This document shows, piece after piece, positions 38,404-49,009 of a DNA stretch of 64,000 nucleotides; the stretch's first letter is position 1, and each line of letters opens with the position of its first letter. The notes beneath the pieces were generated by a model that saw nothing but the letters and a program-made list of their open reading frames with translations, was not told the DNA's origin and made no database searches. Origin of the DNA: Pseudomonas graminis (GTDB taxonomy: Bacteria; Pseudomonadota; Gammaproteobacteria; Pseudomonadales; Pseudomonadaceae); assembly GCF_002093745.1 (NCBI RefSeq), contig NZ_MTSB01000006.1, positions 248,001 to 312,000 of the forward strand, read 5' to 3'. Both the position numbers and the translations under genes were made by a program.

Positions 38404-39990
38404 ATGCGCCTCGCTGCACTCCCTTTTTTGCTCGCTCCGCTGTTGCTTCCGTTTGCCGCTCAGGCATCGAGCCTTGCGGTGTGTACTGAAGCCAGCCCTG
38501 AAGGCTTCGACGTGGTTCAGTACAACTCGCTGACCACCACCAACGCCTCCGCCGATGTCCTGATGAACCGCTTGGTGGACTTCGATGCCAAGAGCGGCAA
38601 GCTGGTCCCGAGTCTGGCGGAAAGCTGGACGGTGTCTGCTGACGGTCTGACCTATGACTTCAAGCTGCGCTCTGGAGTCAAGTTTCATACCACCGACTAT
38701 TTCACGCCGACCCGCGAACTGACGGCGGACGATGTGCTGTTCAGCTTCCAGCGCATGCTCGACCCGCAGAACCCGTGGCACAAGATTGCCCAGAGCGGTT
38801 TCCCGCACGCCCAGTCCATGCAGTTGCCGGCGCTGATCAAGCAGATCGAAGCGCCTGATGCACACACCGTGCGCTTCACGCTCAATCGAGCTGACGCCAC
38901 CTTCCTCGCCACACTGAGCATGGGGTTTGCGTCGATTTACTCGGCTGAATACACCGCACAGCTTTTGAAGGCGGGGACGCCGGAGAAGCTCAACAGCCAG
39001 CCGATAGGCACCGGCCCGTTTGTCTTCAAGCGCTTCCAGAAAGATGCCGTAGTGCGTTACGAGGCGTTCAAGGATTACTTCGCCGGCAAGCCCGATGTCG
39101 ACACGCTGGTGTATGCGATTACCCCGGACGCCAACGTGCGCCTGCAGAAAATCCGCCAGGACGAGTGCCAGATCGCCCTCTCCCCCAAGCCGCTGGATAT
39201 TCAATCGGCCAGCAAGGACGACGCGCTGAAGGTCGAGAAGACCGACGCGTTCATGACCGCTTTCGTGGCGATCAACAGCCAGCACCCGCCGTTCGACAAG
39301 CCTGAGGTGCGTCAGGCGATCAATCTGGCGTTCGACAAGGCCAACTACCTGAAGGCTGTCTTCGAAGGCACTGCGGGTATCGCCAACGGCCCTTACCCGC
39401 CCAACACCTGGAGCTACGCGAAAGACTTGCCCGGCTATCAGCATGACGTGGCCAAAGCCAAGGCATTGCTGGCCAAGGTCGGGTTGAAGGATGGTTTCAA
39501 AACCACGATATGGACACGGCCTTCCGGCAGCGTCCTGAACCCGAACCCAAGCCTGAGCGCTCAGTTGTTGCAGTCTGATCTGAAACAGATTGGTGTTGAT
39601 GCCGAAATCAAGGTCATCGAATGGGGCGAACTGATCCGTCGCGCCAAGGCCGGTGAGCATGATTTGCTGTTCATGGGCTGGGCGGGCGACAACGGTGATC
39701 CGGATAACTTCCTGACGCCGCAGTTCTCGTGCGCTGCCGTGCAATCGGGCACCAACTTCGCCCGTTATTGCGACAAGACCCTCGACAAGCTGATTGCTGA
39801 CGGCAAATCCACCAGTGATCAGGCCGAGCGCAGCAAGCTGTATCACCAGGCTCAGCAGCAGATCCAGCAGCAGGCGCTGTGGATCCCCCTCGCCCACCCG
39901 ACGGCCGCAGCGCTGGTGCGCAAGGAGGTAACGGGCTACCAGGTCAGCCCGTTCGGACGGCAGGATTTTTACAAGGTGCAAGTGAAGTAA
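38404..39990 (+). CDS. ABC transporter periplasmic dipeptide/oligopeptide-binding protein
   Basis: The 528-residue protein has a signal peptide (MRLAALPFLLAPLLLPFAAQA) and the SBP_bac_5 pattern: LVPSLAESWTVSADGLTYDF, RSGVKFHTT and NRADATFLATLSM. Cys at mature positions CTEASPEGFD and the late CAAVQSGTNFARYCD are typical of DppA. It captures dipeptides or related amines for uptake. No permease or ATPase gene is next to it, so it must share a transporter coded elsewhere. A single REP follows 17 bases after the stop. Confidence 0.9.
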   Translation: MRLAALPFLLAPLLLPFAAQASSLAVCTEASPEGFDVVQYNSLTTTNASADVLMNRLVDFDAKSGKLVPSLAESWTVSADGLTYDFKLRSGVKFHTTDYFTPTRELTADDVLFSFQRMLDPQNPWHKIAQSGFPHAQSMQLPALIKQIEAPDAHTVRFTLNRADATFLATLSMGFASIYSAEYTAQLLKAGTPEKLNSQPIGTGPFVFKRFQKDAVVRYEAFKDYFAGKPDVDTLVYAITPDANVRLQKIRQDECQIALSPKPLDIQSASKDDALKVEKTDAFMTAFVAINSQHPPFDKPEVRQAINLAFDKANYLKAVFEGTAGIANGPYPPNTWSYAKDLPGYQHDVAKAKALLAKVGLKDGFKTTIWTRPSGSVLNPNPSLSAQLLQSDLKQIGVDAEIKVIEWGELIRRAKAGEHDLLFMGWAGDNGDPDNFLTPQFSCAAVQSGTNFARYCDKTLDKLIADGKSTSDQAERSKLYHQAQQQIQQQALWIPLAHPTAAALVRKEVTGYQVSPFGRQDFYKVQVK

Positions 39991-40007
39991 GGTTGCCGTG
40001 AGCGCTT

Positions 40008-40029
40008 GTGGGAGCGGACTTGTCCGCGA
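40008..40029 (+). repeat. Single REP element
   Basis: GTGGGAGCGGACTTGTCCGC plus GA, identical to the left arm of the REPIN at 391. No inverted partner is seen within 100 bases. Confidence 0.8.
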
Positions 40030-40110
40030 AGGGGGGGCGTATAATCGCCGAAAATGCATTGTACGCCGCCGTCCGAGCCCTCCTTCCCGGGCTCGTCAGC
40101 AATCAAGTCC

Positions 40111-40785
40111 CTACATCAACCCCTTCTCCACCATCGACAGCGGCTCGCCATCGCCTACGATCACATGGTCAAGCACATGAACGTCCACCAGCATCAGCGC
40201 CTCCTTGAGACGCTTGGTGAGGTCGATGTCAGAGCGGCTGGGGTCGGTGATGCCGGAGGGGTGGTTGTGGCAGAGAATCAGGCTGGCGGCATTGTGGGCG
40301 ATTGCGCGCTTCACCACCTGGCGCGGATGCACGTAAGACGCGTTGATCGTTCCCCGGAACAGTATCTCGAAGGTCATGACCCGGTGCTTGTTGTCCAGAA
40401 ACAGGCAACCGAACACCTCGTGCGGTTCATGGCGAAGCAGGGCCTTGAGGTAGCCACGCACCTGAGCCGGGTTTTCCAGCGCTGAATCACGACGCAGTGT
40501 CTCGGCCATGTGCCGCCGCGCCATTTCCATTACCGCCTGTAACTGAGCGTACTTCGCCGGCCCCAGACCCAGCTGAGCGGTAAAGGCAGACAGGTCTGCG
40601 TCCAATAAGGGCCTGAGCCCGCCGAATTGATTCAGAAGATGACGCGCCAGGTCTACAGCGCTTTTTCCGGTCACCCCGGTACGTAAAAAGATAGCCAGCA
40701 ACTCGGCATCGGAAAGGCTCTCTGCGCCTAACTCCAGCAAGCGTTCACGCGGGCGTTCGGCCGTGGGCCAACTGCGAATACTCAT
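40111..40785 (-). CDS. radC: RadC-family JAB/JAMM domain protein
   Basis: The 224-residue protein has an N-terminal HhH-like part ([19 protein letters not shown]) and a C-terminal RadC/JAB domain with the metal motif [15 protein letters not shown] (His-x-His...Asp). A conserved Glu lies upstream in [13 protein letters not shown]. RadC was once thought to act in DNA repair; its real role is not settled. It is divergent from coaBC with 135 bases between, the usual Pseudomonas arrangement. Confidence 0.93.
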   Translation of the reverse strand: MSIRSWPTAERPRERLLELGAESLSDAELLAIFLRTGVTGKSAVDLARHLLNQFGGLRPLLDADLSAFTAQLGLGPAKYAQLQAVMEMARRHMAETLRRDSALENPAQVRGYLKALLRHEPHEVFGCLFLDNKHRVMTFEILFRGTINASYVHPRQVVKRAIAHNAASLILCHNHPSGITDPSRSDIDLTKRLKEALMLVDVHVLDHVIVGDGEPLSMVEKGLM

Positions 40786-40920
40786 AGCACCTCCATGTGT
40801 TTGGGCACCGCTGTTCCGGTGCGGTCGCTGTGCTATCTTAGCCCATCTTTTTTGCGCGTCGATCTGGCCTGGGGAGGCGTCATGGCCGTCGCGTACTCAC
40901 TCGATCAAAAAGGCAGGTCT

Positions 40921-42129
40921 ATGCAGCGGCTGTATCGAAAACGCATCGTTCTGGGCGTCGGCGGCGGCATCGCGGCCTACAAGAGCGCCGAGCTGGTCCG
41001 CCGTTTGCGCGACCAGGGCGCCGAAGTGCGTGTCGTCATGACCAAGGGTGGTGCAGAGTTCATCACACCGCTGACCATGCAGGCCCTGTCCGGGCACCCG
41101 GTGCATCTGGACCTTCTCGACCCGGCTGCCGAAGCCGCAATGGGCCATATCGAACTGGCCAAATGGGCCGATCTGATCCTCATCGCTCCGGCCACCGCCG
41201 ACCTCATCGCGCGTCTGGCTCAAGGCATCGCCAATGACCTGCTGACCACCATTGTGCTGGCCACCGACGCCACCGTTGCCATTGCCCCGGCGATGAATCA
41301 GGCGATGTGGCGGGACGCTTCCGTACAGGCCAACACCCGTTTGCTCGAAGCGCGGGACTTTCGCGTCTTCGGCCCGGCCTCGGGCAGTCAGGCCTGTGGT
41401 GATGTCGGCTTCGGTCGCATGCTTGAGGCCGACGATCTGGCCCAGTGTGCAGCCGATTGCTTCCAGCGCCTGAGCCTGACCGGCAAGCACGTGTTGATCA
41501 CCGCAGGCCCCACCCAGGAAAACATCGACCCGGTGCGTTACATCACCAACCACAGCTCCGGCAAGATGGGCTTCGCCCTGGCCGAGGCCGCTGTAGAGGC
41601 CGGTGCCCGGGTGACGCTGATTACCGGGCCGGTCAGTCTGCCGACGCCAGATCGCGTTTCGCGCATCGATGTGGTCAGTGCCCGGGACATGCTGGCGGCC
41701 TGCGAAGCGGCGATTCCCTGCGATCTGTTCATTTCCTCCGCAGCCGTTGCCGACTACCGGCCTGAAGTCATCGCCCCGCACAAACTCAAGAAAGACCCTA
41801 CGAACGGTGATGGCCTTTTGCTGCAGATGGTCCGCAATCCAGATATTCTGGCGACCATCGCAACCCGCCCGGATCGCCCGTTCAGCGTTGGCTTCGCCGC
41901 CGAGACCGAACACTTGCTCGACTATGCTGCACGCAAACTGAAAGACAAGAACCTCGACCTCATTGTCGCCAACGACGTGGCTAACCCCAGCATCGGCTTC
42001 AATAGTGAAGAGAACGCCTGCAGCGTCATCGACCGGGCGTTGCACGCAACGCTTTTTGCCCAGACCAGCAAGGCCAAGATTGCCCGCCAGCTAATCACTT
42101 TTATCGCCGACCGCATGAATCAGGTTTAA
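40921..42129 (+). CDS. coaBC: Bifunctional phosphopantothenoylcysteine decarboxylase/synthetase
   Basis: The 402-residue protein carries out two steps of coenzyme A synthesis. The N-terminal flavoprotein CoaC part has GGGIAAYKSAELVRRL, APATADLIARLAQG and the active-site stretch APAMNQAMW. The C-terminal CoaB part has ITAGPTQENIDPVRYITNHS and AAVADYRP. The ATG at 40921 gives the standard N-terminus; the frame extends 42 codons upstream without support. dut follows after 6 bases, so the two are co-transcribed. Confidence 0.96.
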   Translation: MQRLYRKRIVLGVGGGIAAYKSAELVRRLRDQGAEVRVVMTKGGAEFITPLTMQALSGHPVHLDLLDPAAEAAMGHIELAKWADLILIAPATADLIARLAQGIANDLLTTIVLATDATVAIAPAMNQAMWRDASVQANTRLLEARDFRVFGPASGSQACGDVGFGRMLEADDLAQCAADCFQRLSLTGKHVLITAGPTQENIDPVRYITNHSSGKMGFALAEAAVEAGARVTLITGPVSLPTPDRVSRIDVVSARDMLAACEAAIPCDLFISSAAVADYRPEVIAPHKLKKDPTNGDGLLLQMVRNPDILATIATRPDRPFSVGFAAETEHLLDYAARKLKDKNLDLIVANDVANPSIGFNSEENACSVIDRALHATLFAQTSKAKIARQLITFIADRMNQV

Positions 42130-42135
42130 TTACGA

Positions 42136-42591
42136 ATGCACGCTCTACAAGCCAAGATCCTCGACCCTCGCATTGGCAACGAATTCCCGCTCCCGGCTTA
42201 CGCCACTGTTGGTTCGGCGGGCCTCGACCTGCGCGCCATGCTCAAGGAAGACACCGTTCTCGAGCCCGGCCAGACCCTGCTGATCCCCACCGGTCTGTCG
42301 ATCTACATCGGCGATCCGGGCCTCGCCGCCTTGATTCTGCCGCGCTCCGGCCTGGGTCACAAACACGGCATTGTGCTGGGCAATCTGGTCGGCTTGATCG
42401 ACTCCGATTATCAGGGCGAACTGATGGTGTCCTGCTGGAACCGTGGCCAGACCGCCTTCAAGATTGCGGTAGGCGAGCGCATTGCGCAGTTGGTGCTGGT
42501 GCCGGTGGTACAGGCCCGTTTCGAACTGGTCGAAGAGTTTGACGAAAGTCAGCGCGGCGCAGGTGGTTTCGGCCATTCCGGCAGTCATTGA
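42136..42591 (+). CDS. dut: Deoxyuridine 5'-triphosphate nucleotidohydrolase
   Basis: The 151-residue trimeric dUTPase converts dUTP to dUMP and keeps uracil out of DNA. The five family motifs are visible: [42 protein letters not shown] and the C-terminal [10 protein letters not shown] loop. It sits between coaBC and algC, with 51 bases to the latter. Confidence 0.97.
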   Translation: MHALQAKILDPRIGNEFPLPAYATVGSAGLDLRAMLKEDTVLEPGQTLLIPTGLSIYIGDPGLAALILPRSGLGHKHGIVLGNLVGLIDSDYQGELMVSCWNRGQTAFKIAVGERIAQLVLVPVVQARFELVEEFDESQRGAGGFGHSGSH

Positions 42592-42642
42592 TCGCCATTT
42601 GGCAAACAATCCGGTTCTTTGACAAGGCTCAGGGAGAGGTCG

Positions 42643-45228
42643 GTGAAAGGCAGTCAGCACAGCGTTTCAAAGCAAGCCGCACCGGCCGATAATGCTCCCC
42701 CGGCTGCGAGCCTCAACGCGCTCGCTTCGGGCCTTGTGCCGGCGTCGATAGGTCTGATCATCGCTGCGGCGCTGGTCTGGGTCGCATTGATGACCGGCCC
42801 GCAGCAGCAGGACCAACTGGTCCAGGCATGGGGCGGCAGTCAGGCGTCAGCCGTAGGTGTAGCGCTTCGGCAGATCAGTGCCAACACCCAGTCAGCCGCT
42901 TCCAGCGCGGCGCTCGTTCAGGCGCTGCAAAGCAATGATCCTTCCGCGTTGGCGGCCGCGCAGGACCGGCTCACCCGGTGGGATGGCCTGGCAGGTGCGC
43001 GGCTTTATGCCAAAGGGCTGGCCGATGTCGATACGCAAGGCGCCCTGCCGGTCAGTTTCGCCACGCTGGATATGCTGAACAAGGCGGCGCAAGGTGAAGT
43101 CGTCAACCCGGAAGCGCGCAAGGTCGGTGAGCGCTGGTTGCTCTACAGCGTTGCGCCGGTGCGCGCCGCTGCGACTCAGCCGGCGGTGGGGACATTGCTG
43201 CTGGCCTTCGACCTGCAGCGTCTGCTCAACGCCTTGCCGGTACTGCCTGCCGAGGCCGGGCAGGTTGTCCTCAGTCAACAATTCGGCAGCGGCCCGGCCC
43301 AGGTTTTCCTGCAGCGCGGGCAGGCGGATGACGGCAAGCCCAAAGGCTTCGATACGGGTTATCCCGGCTGGAAACTTGAATTCACGCCGGGTCCTGCGTT
43401 GAAAACTTCGCCTTCCATCCTGCTTTTGCTGTTGGCGCTGGTTATCGCTGCAGCAGGCGTATTGCTTGGGCTGCATGTCAACGAACGGGCGTTGCAACGG
43501 CGTGTTTGTGCCGACGCCCGGCAGCTGGATCAGTTGCTTCAAGAACTCTCACGCGGAAAAGCCGTCAAACCCTTCGGTTTGAGCCTCCCGGCCCTCAGTG
43601 GTCTGGCTCAGGCGCTTGCTCGCGTTTCGCTTCGTAGCCAGCCTCAGGCAGTGCCTGTCTCGGCTGCGGGTGAACAGCGCGATGCAGATATTGCCAAAAA
43701 CAGTGCGTCATCCACAGTGGCTGCGTCGCGCACCGACTGGACTGATCCACTGTTTCAAGACACCGATATTCTAGATATCGACCTTCTCGACGAAAACCAG
43801 GACTTCCTGAGATCGGAGCATACCCTCGCTATGAACAGCCCAGCATCCGTGGCACCCAAGCTTCCCGAGACCATTTTTCGCGCCTACGACATCCGTGGCG
43901 TCGTCGGGGACACCCTCAACGCTGAAACCGCCTACTGGATCGGTCGCGCCATCGGCTCCGAGAGCCTGGCGCAGAACGAACCCAATGTCAGCGTTGGCCG
44001 CGATGGCCGTCTGTCCGGCCCAGAGCTGGTGCAGCAATTGATTCAGGGCCTGCACGACAGCGGCTGCCACGTCAGCGATGTCGGTCTGGTACCGACGCCT
44101 GCGCTGTATTACGCAGCCAACGTGCTGGCGGGCAAGACGGGCGTCATGCTGACCGGCAGTCACAACCCGAAAGACTACAACGGCTTCAAGATCGTCATCG
44201 CGGGCGACACCCTCGCCAACGAACAGATCCAGGCGCTGCACGAGCGCATCAAGACCAACAACCTGACTTCGCAGAAAGGCAGCATCACCAAAGTCGACAT
44301 CCTTGATCGCTACTTCAAGCAGATCAAGGACGACATCGTCATGGCGCGCAAGCTCAAGGTCGTGGTGGATTGCGGTAACGGCGCAGCGGGCGTGATCGCT
44401 CCGCAACTGATCGAAGCGCTGGGTTGCGAAGTGATTTCCCTGTTCGCCGAGGTGGATGGCAACTTCCCCAACCACCACCCGGACCCGGGCAAGCTGGAAA
44501 ACCTGCAAGACCTGATCGCCAAGGTCAAGGAAACCGGGGCCGATCTGGGTCTGGCGTTCGACGGTGACGGCGACCGCGTCGGTGTGGTGACCAATGCAGG
44601 CAACGTGGTCTATCCGGACCGCCTCCTGATGCTGTTTGCGCTGGACGTCCTCAAGCGCAACCCGGGTGCCGACATCATTTTCGACGTCAAATGCACCCGT
44701 CGCCTGACGCCGCTGATTCGCGAACACGGCGGTCGTCCGGTCATGTGGAAAACCGGCCACTCGCTGATCAAGAAAGAAATGAAGAAAAGCGGTGCGCTGC
44801 TGGCAGGCGAAATGAGCGGCCACATTTTCTTCAAAGAGCGCTGGTTCGGTTTCGACGACGGTATCTACAGCGCCGCGCGTCTGCTGGAGATCCTCAGCCA
44901 GGAGTCGGCCAACGCCGAAGACCTGTTCGAGACCTTCCCGAATGACATTTCGACGCCTGAAATCAACATCAAGGTGACGGACGTCACCAAGTTCAGCATC
45001 ATTGAGGCCCTTGAAAAAGACGCGCAATGGGGCGATGCCAAACTGACCACAATCGACGGTGTCCGTGTGGATTATCCGAAGGGCTGGGGTCTGGTTCGTG
45101 CTTCCAATACCACGCCGGTACTGGTGCTGCGCTTCGAAGCTGAAACCGAAGCCGAGTTGCAGCGTATCAAGGACGTCTTCCACGCCGAGCTGAAAAAAGT
45201 CGCGCCGGATCTCGACCTGCCATTTTGA
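42643..45228 (+). CDS. algC: Phosphomannomutase/phosphoglucomutase with N-terminal membrane extension
   Basis: The frame encodes 861 residues from GTG 42643 (AGGGAGAGG upstream). The first half has two hydrophobic segments (ASIGLIIAAALVWVAL near 28-45, ILLLLLALVIAAAGVLLGL near 265-283) with a likely periplasmic domain between. The catalytic AlgC part begins at an internal ATG, 43831, giving 465 residues. It contains the phosphoserine loop TGSHNPKDYNGFK (Ser110 in the short form), metal loop DGDGDRVG and sugar loop GEMSGH. It makes mannose-1-P and glucose-1-P for alginate, LPS and rhamnolipids. The classical AlgC is the short form; both starts may be used. Confidence 0.92.
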   Translation: MKGSQHSVSKQAAPADNAPPAASLNALASGLVPASIGLIIAAALVWVALMTGPQQQDQLVQAWGGSQASAVGVALRQISANTQSAASSAALVQALQSNDPSALAAAQDRLTRWDGLAGARLYAKGLADVDTQGALPVSFATLDMLNKAAQGEVVNPEARKVGERWLLYSVAPVRAAATQPAVGTLLLAFDLQRLLNALPVLPAEAGQVVLSQQFGSGPAQVFLQRGQADDGKPKGFDTGYPGWKLEFTPGPALKTSPSILLLLLALVIAAAGVLLGLHVNERALQRRVCADARQLDQLLQELSRGKAVKPFGLSLPALSGLAQALARVSLRSQPQAVPVSAAGEQRDADIAKNSASSTVAASRTDWTDPLFQDTDILDIDLLDENQDFLRSEHTLAMNSPASVAPKLPETIFRAYDIRGVVGDTLNAETAYWIGRAIGSESLAQNEPNVSVGRDGRLSGPELVQQLIQGLHDSGCHVSDVGLVPTPALYYAANVLAGKTGVMLTGSHNPKDYNGFKIVIAGDTLANEQIQALHERIKTNNLTSQKGSITKVDILDRYFKQIKDDIVMARKLKVVVDCGNGAAGVIAPQLIEALGCEVISLFAEVDGNFPNHHPDPGKLENLQDLIAKVKETGADLGLAFDGDGDRVGVVTNAGNVVYPDRLLMLFALDVLKRNPGADIIFDVKCTRRLTPLIREHGGRPVMWKTGHSLIKKEMKKSGALLAGEMSGHIFFKERWFGFDDGIYSAARLLEILSQESANAEDLFETFPNDISTPEINIKVTDVTKFSIIEALEKDAQWGDAKLTTIDGVRVDYPKGWGLVRASNTTPVLVLRFEAETEAELQRIKDVFHAELKKVAPDLDLPF

Positions 45229-45256
45229 TTGTTTTCCCTTTTGACTGGAGCCCTGA

Positions 45257-46162
<906 letters not shown>

Positions 46163-46178
46163 TTCAGGCGTAACACCC

Positions 46179-46213
46179 AAAGCCCCGTGAGCCGACGCTG
46201 ACGGGGCTTTTTT
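46179..46213 (+). terminator. Rho-independent terminator after argB
   Basis: AAAGCCCCGT (46179-46188) pairs with ACGGGGCTTT (46201-46210), followed by three more T. It lies 17 bases after the argB stop. Confidence 0.9.
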
Positions 46214-46311
46214 GGTTCTCATGCCCACGCTCTGCGTCCGGTTGAAAAGGCACAGATCCGAGGCATCCCCACGCAAGAGCGTGCGCAACGAGCGGTGGCT
46301 GTTAGAACACT

Positions 46312-46365
46312 GATCGTGCCCATGCTCCGCGTGGGCATGCCTTTCTGGACGCTCTGCGTCCGATC
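46312..46365. repeat. Family-B palindromic repeat
   Basis: GATCGTGCCCATGCTCCGCG then TGGGCATGCC and GGACGCTCTGCGTCCGATC. It is the near reverse complement of 34459-34511. A partial copy precedes it at about 46220-46246. Together these fill the gap between argB and the DUF4124 gene. Confidence 0.75.
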
Positions 46366-46390
46366 TTGGCGATGCGGCGTGAGTGCGGGG

Positions 46391-47023
46391 TTATTGCGTC
46401 AATCGTTGTACGCGCGCGCGATCCACCGCGAAGCCGGCTTCGGCTTTTACCCGTGCAGCCTGATGCCCGGCGATGTCGGCCTGCAGTTTCTGTTGCTGGT
46501 CACGCAGATCATTCAGTTGGTCGACAAGCGTCTGCGGAACCGGACGTCCTGCGCGTTCCAGTTCGGCAGCCTGGCCTTGCAGATTGCGCTGTTGCGCGGC
46601 AAGCCCCTGAATGTTGCCCTGAGCAACACCCACCAGCGCATCCAGTTCTGCCAGCCTGCGCGCCTTGACGCGATCCACCTCTTCAACGCTGTTGTACACG
46701 CTCAGCAGTTGCGCATCGGCCGCCGTCTGACGCTGTGCCGCTTCGGTCTGGCGAATCTGCTCGGCAGTCGGCGCGGGCGGCACGGCCTGTATCACCCGGC
46801 CACGGCCGTTGAGCACTTCGTAGCCTTTGGCGACATAGTCGGGCGGCACGCCCTGCGTATCAATCACGGTGACGCCGCGACTGTCGACGTAGCGGTAAAG
46901 GCGAATTTCAGGCGCATCGGCTGCCCTGGCGCTCAAGGGCATGAGCAGGGCCAGAGAGAGCCACAGACCCAAAACGCCCATTACGCCTGAAACCAAAGCC
47001 TGCTCCCTGCTGCCGACTGCCAT
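46391..47023 (-). CDS. DUF4124 domain envelope protein
   Basis: The 210-residue protein has an N-terminal hydrophobic signal (LGLWLSLALLMPLSARA), a DUF4124 segment at about 38-75 (IRLYRYVDSRGVTVIDTQG) and a long charged helical part to the end (AELERAGRPVPQTLVDQLND), probably coiled coil. The function is unknown. It lies 10 bases after pyrE on the same strand, so it is likely in the pyrE transcript. Confidence 0.78.
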   Translation of the reverse strand: MAVGSREQALVSGVMGVLGLWLSLALLMPLSARAADAPEIRLYRYVDSRGVTVIDTQGVPPDYVAKGYEVLNGRGRVIQAVPPAPTAEQIRQTEAAQRQTAADAQLLSVYNSVEEVDRVKARRLAELDALVGVAQGNIQGLAAQQRNLQGQAAELERAGRPVPQTLVDQLNDLRDQQQKLQADIAGHQAARVKAEAGFAVDRARVQRLTQ

Positions 47024-47033
47024 AGGCCTGTCC

Positions 47034-47675
47034 TCAGATACCGAATTGCGCGCGATAAGCCTCTACAGCCGGCAAATGCTGCTTGAGCTGCGGATCGTCG
47101 GCCAGGTACTCAAGCACCTGATTCAACGACACGATGCTCACCACCGGAATACCGAAGTCGCGCTCGACCTCCTGGATCGCCGACAGCTCGCCATTGCCAC
47201 GCTCCTGACGATTGAGCGCGATCAGCACGCCCGCCGCCGTTGCGTTCTGATCCTTGATGATCTGCATGACTTCACGGATTGCGGTGCCCGCAGTAATCAC
47301 GTCATCGATGATCAGCACATTGCCCGCCAGCGGAGAGCCGACCAGGCTGCCGCCTTCACCATGCGCCTTGGCTTCCTTGCGGTTGAAGCACCACGGCAAA
47401 TCACGGTCATGATGCTCGGCCAGCGCCACGGCCGTTGCGCTGGCCAGCGGAATGCCCTTGTAGGCCGGGCCGAACAGCACGTCGAAAGAAATCCCGCTCT
47501 CAACCACCGCCGCCGCATAGAAACGACCCAGCTGGGCCAGCGCCGAACCGGTGTTGAACAGCCCGGCATTGAAGAAGTACGGGCTGGTGCGCCCGGACTT
47601 GAGGGTGAACTCACCGAAGCGCAGAACGCCGCGATCGATGGCAAAACGAATGAAATCGCGTTGATACGCTTGCAT
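47034..47675 (-). CDS. pyrE: Orotate phosphoribosyltransferase
   Basis: The 213-residue protein makes OMP from orotate and PRPP in pyrimidine synthesis. The PRPP motif is [16 protein letters not shown] (about residues 118-133). The flexible-loop sequence [13 protein letters not shown] and [10 protein letters not shown] are present. The ATG at 47675 gives the standard N-terminus [12 protein letters not shown]; seven extra upstream codons are in frame. It is divergent from crc with 82 bases between, a conserved Pseudomonas pair. Confidence 0.97.
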   Translation of the reverse strand: MQAYQRDFIRFAIDRGVLRFGEFTLKSGRTSPYFFNAGLFNTGSALAQLGRFYAAAVVESGISFDVLFGPAYKGIPLASATAVALAEHHDRDLPWCFNRKEAKAHGEGGSLVGSPLAGNVLIIDDVITAGTAIREVMQIIKDQNATAAGVLIALNRQERGNGELSAIQEVERDFGIPVVSIVSLNQVLEYLADDPQLKQHLPAVEAYRAQFGI

Positions 47676-47757
47676 GAAAAAAGCCCCGAATACCACGGAT
47701 TTAGCTAATTAGGTAGAGCTCGGGTATCATACACGCACGTGATTTTTGGGGCCATTT

Positions 47758-48537
47758 ATGCGGATCATCAGTGTGAACGTAAATGGCATTCAGGCTGCGG
47801 TCGAGCGTGGGTTGCTCAGCTGGCTGCAAGCTCAGAATGCCGACGTCATCTGCTTACAGGACACCCGCGCCTCCGCCTTTGAACTGGATGATCCAGCCTT
47901 TCAGCTGGATGGTTACTTCCTCTATGCCTGCGAAGCCGAAGTCCCCGCTCAGGGCGGTGTGGCGCTGTATTCGCGGTTGCAGCCGAAGGCAGTAATCAGC
48001 GGTCTCGGCTTCGAGACAGCCGACCGCTACGGGCGTTACCTGCAAGCAGATTTCGACAAGGTCAGTATTGCCACCCTGCTCTTTCCTTCGGGGATGAACG
48101 GCGATGAAGACCTGAATCAGAAATTCAAGCTCATGGACGACTTCGGCAAGTACATGGACAAGCAGCGCCGCAAGCGCCGTGAGTACATATACTGCGGGTC
48201 GCTCTATGTGGCGCAGCAGAAGCTCGACATCAAGAACTGGCGTGACAGCCAGCAATCTCCTGGTTTCCTGGCGCCCGAGCGTGCCTGGATGGACGAGATT
48301 GTCGGCACTATGGGTTACGTGGACGCGCTGCGTGAAGTTAGCCGCGAAGGTGATCAGTACAGCTGGTGGCCGGATAACGAACAGGCCGAGATGCTGAATC
48401 TGGGCTGGCGCTTCGACTACCAGATCCTGACCCCAGGCCTGCGCCGCTTTGTGCGCAGCGCCCGCCTGCCGCGTCAGCCGCGTTTTTCGCAGCACGCGCC
48501 GTTGATCGTGGATTACGACTGGACCCTGACTATCTGA
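47758..48537 (+). CDS. crc: Catabolite repression control protein
   Basis: The 259-residue protein has an exonuclease III fold but has lost catalysis: the metal Glu is changed (CLQDTR), the DxN loop reads CGSLYVA and the SDH motif reads SQHAPL. Length and sequence (MRIISVNVNGIQAAVERGLL) are those of Pseudomonas Crc. It works with Hfq on A-rich mRNA sites to repress use of secondary carbon sources, and is itself counteracted by CrcZ-type RNAs, which are not in this window. The dad, pau and CitMHS genes here are plausible targets. Confidence 0.96.
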   Translation: MRIISVNVNGIQAAVERGLLSWLQAQNADVICLQDTRASAFELDDPAFQLDGYFLYACEAEVPAQGGVALYSRLQPKAVISGLGFETADRYGRYLQADFDKVSIATLLFPSGMNGDEDLNQKFKLMDDFGKYMDKQRRKRREYIYCGSLYVAQQKLDIKNWRDSQQSPGFLAPERAWMDEIVGTMGYVDALREVSREGDQYSWWPDNEQAEMLNLGWRFDYQILTPGLRRFVRSARLPRQPRFSQHAPLIVDYDWTLTI

Positions 48538-48560
48538 TAGCCGGGTACACAGCGCACACG

Positions 48561-48586
48561 AAAAAGCCGACTTGAAGTCGGCTTTT
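48561..48586. terminator. Bidirectional terminator after crc
   Basis: AAAAA-GCCGAC (48561-48571) and GTCGGC-TTTT (48577-48586) with loop TTGAA. It lies between the convergent ends of crc and the DUF4870 gene. Confidence 0.9.
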
Positions 48587-48621
48587 CGCGTTGCTCGCAG
48601 TGAAAGCTGCTTTCAAAGAAG

Positions 48622-48990
48622 CTATTTGATCAGGCGCCAGGTAAACGGGTAGCGATAATCCACACCGTCGTTGGCTTTCACCCCGGCGATGATCGCTAGC
48701 ACCGCGGCGCCGATGCCAACCAGCGTCAGTAGCGCAAAACCGATCACCAGCAGTATCAACAGCATGCTGATGGTCGCCGCAATGGCCACCGTGATCTGAA
48801 AGTTGAGCGCTTCCTTGCCCTGCGCATCGATAAACGGGTCGGCGTCTTTCTTCAGCTGCCAGATAATCAGCGGCCCCAACAGGTTGCCGAACGGGAACAT
48901 CAGCCCGGCAAATGCTGACAAGTGACAGAGCATCGCCCACTGGCGAGCGCTTTGTGGCGGTTTGCTCAACGGTTGCAAGCTGTCACTCAT
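48622..48990 (-). CDS. DUF4870 small membrane protein
   Basis: The 122-residue protein has three or four hydrophobic segments: WAMLCHLSAFAGLMFPFGNLL, ITVAIAATISMLLILLVIGF and LLTLVGIGAAVLAIIAGV. The sequence between them (LKKDADPFIDAQGKEALNFQ) is the DUF4870 (Tic20-like) signature. The function is unknown. The ATG at 48990 follows AGGAG; upstream codons in frame lack support. It comes 19 bases after rph on the same strand. Confidence 0.85.
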   Translation of the reverse strand: MSDSLQPLSKPPQSARQWAMLCHLSAFAGLMFPFGNLLGPLIIWQLKKDADPFIDAQGKEALNFQITVAIAATISMLLILLVIGFALLTLVGIGAAVLAIIAGVKANDGVDYRYPFTWRLIK

Positions 48991-49009
48991 TTTCAGACTC
49001 CTGGGAGTA

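Noticed and set aside
38137..40059. 640-residue minus-strand reading frame
   Set aside because: It is antisense to the dipeptide-binding protein and covers the rpmB promoter; composition is typical of a shadow frame.
47758..48537. Exonuclease III / AP endonuclease activity for the crc product
   Set aside because: The metal and catalytic residues are replaced, and length and sequence are those of Crc.
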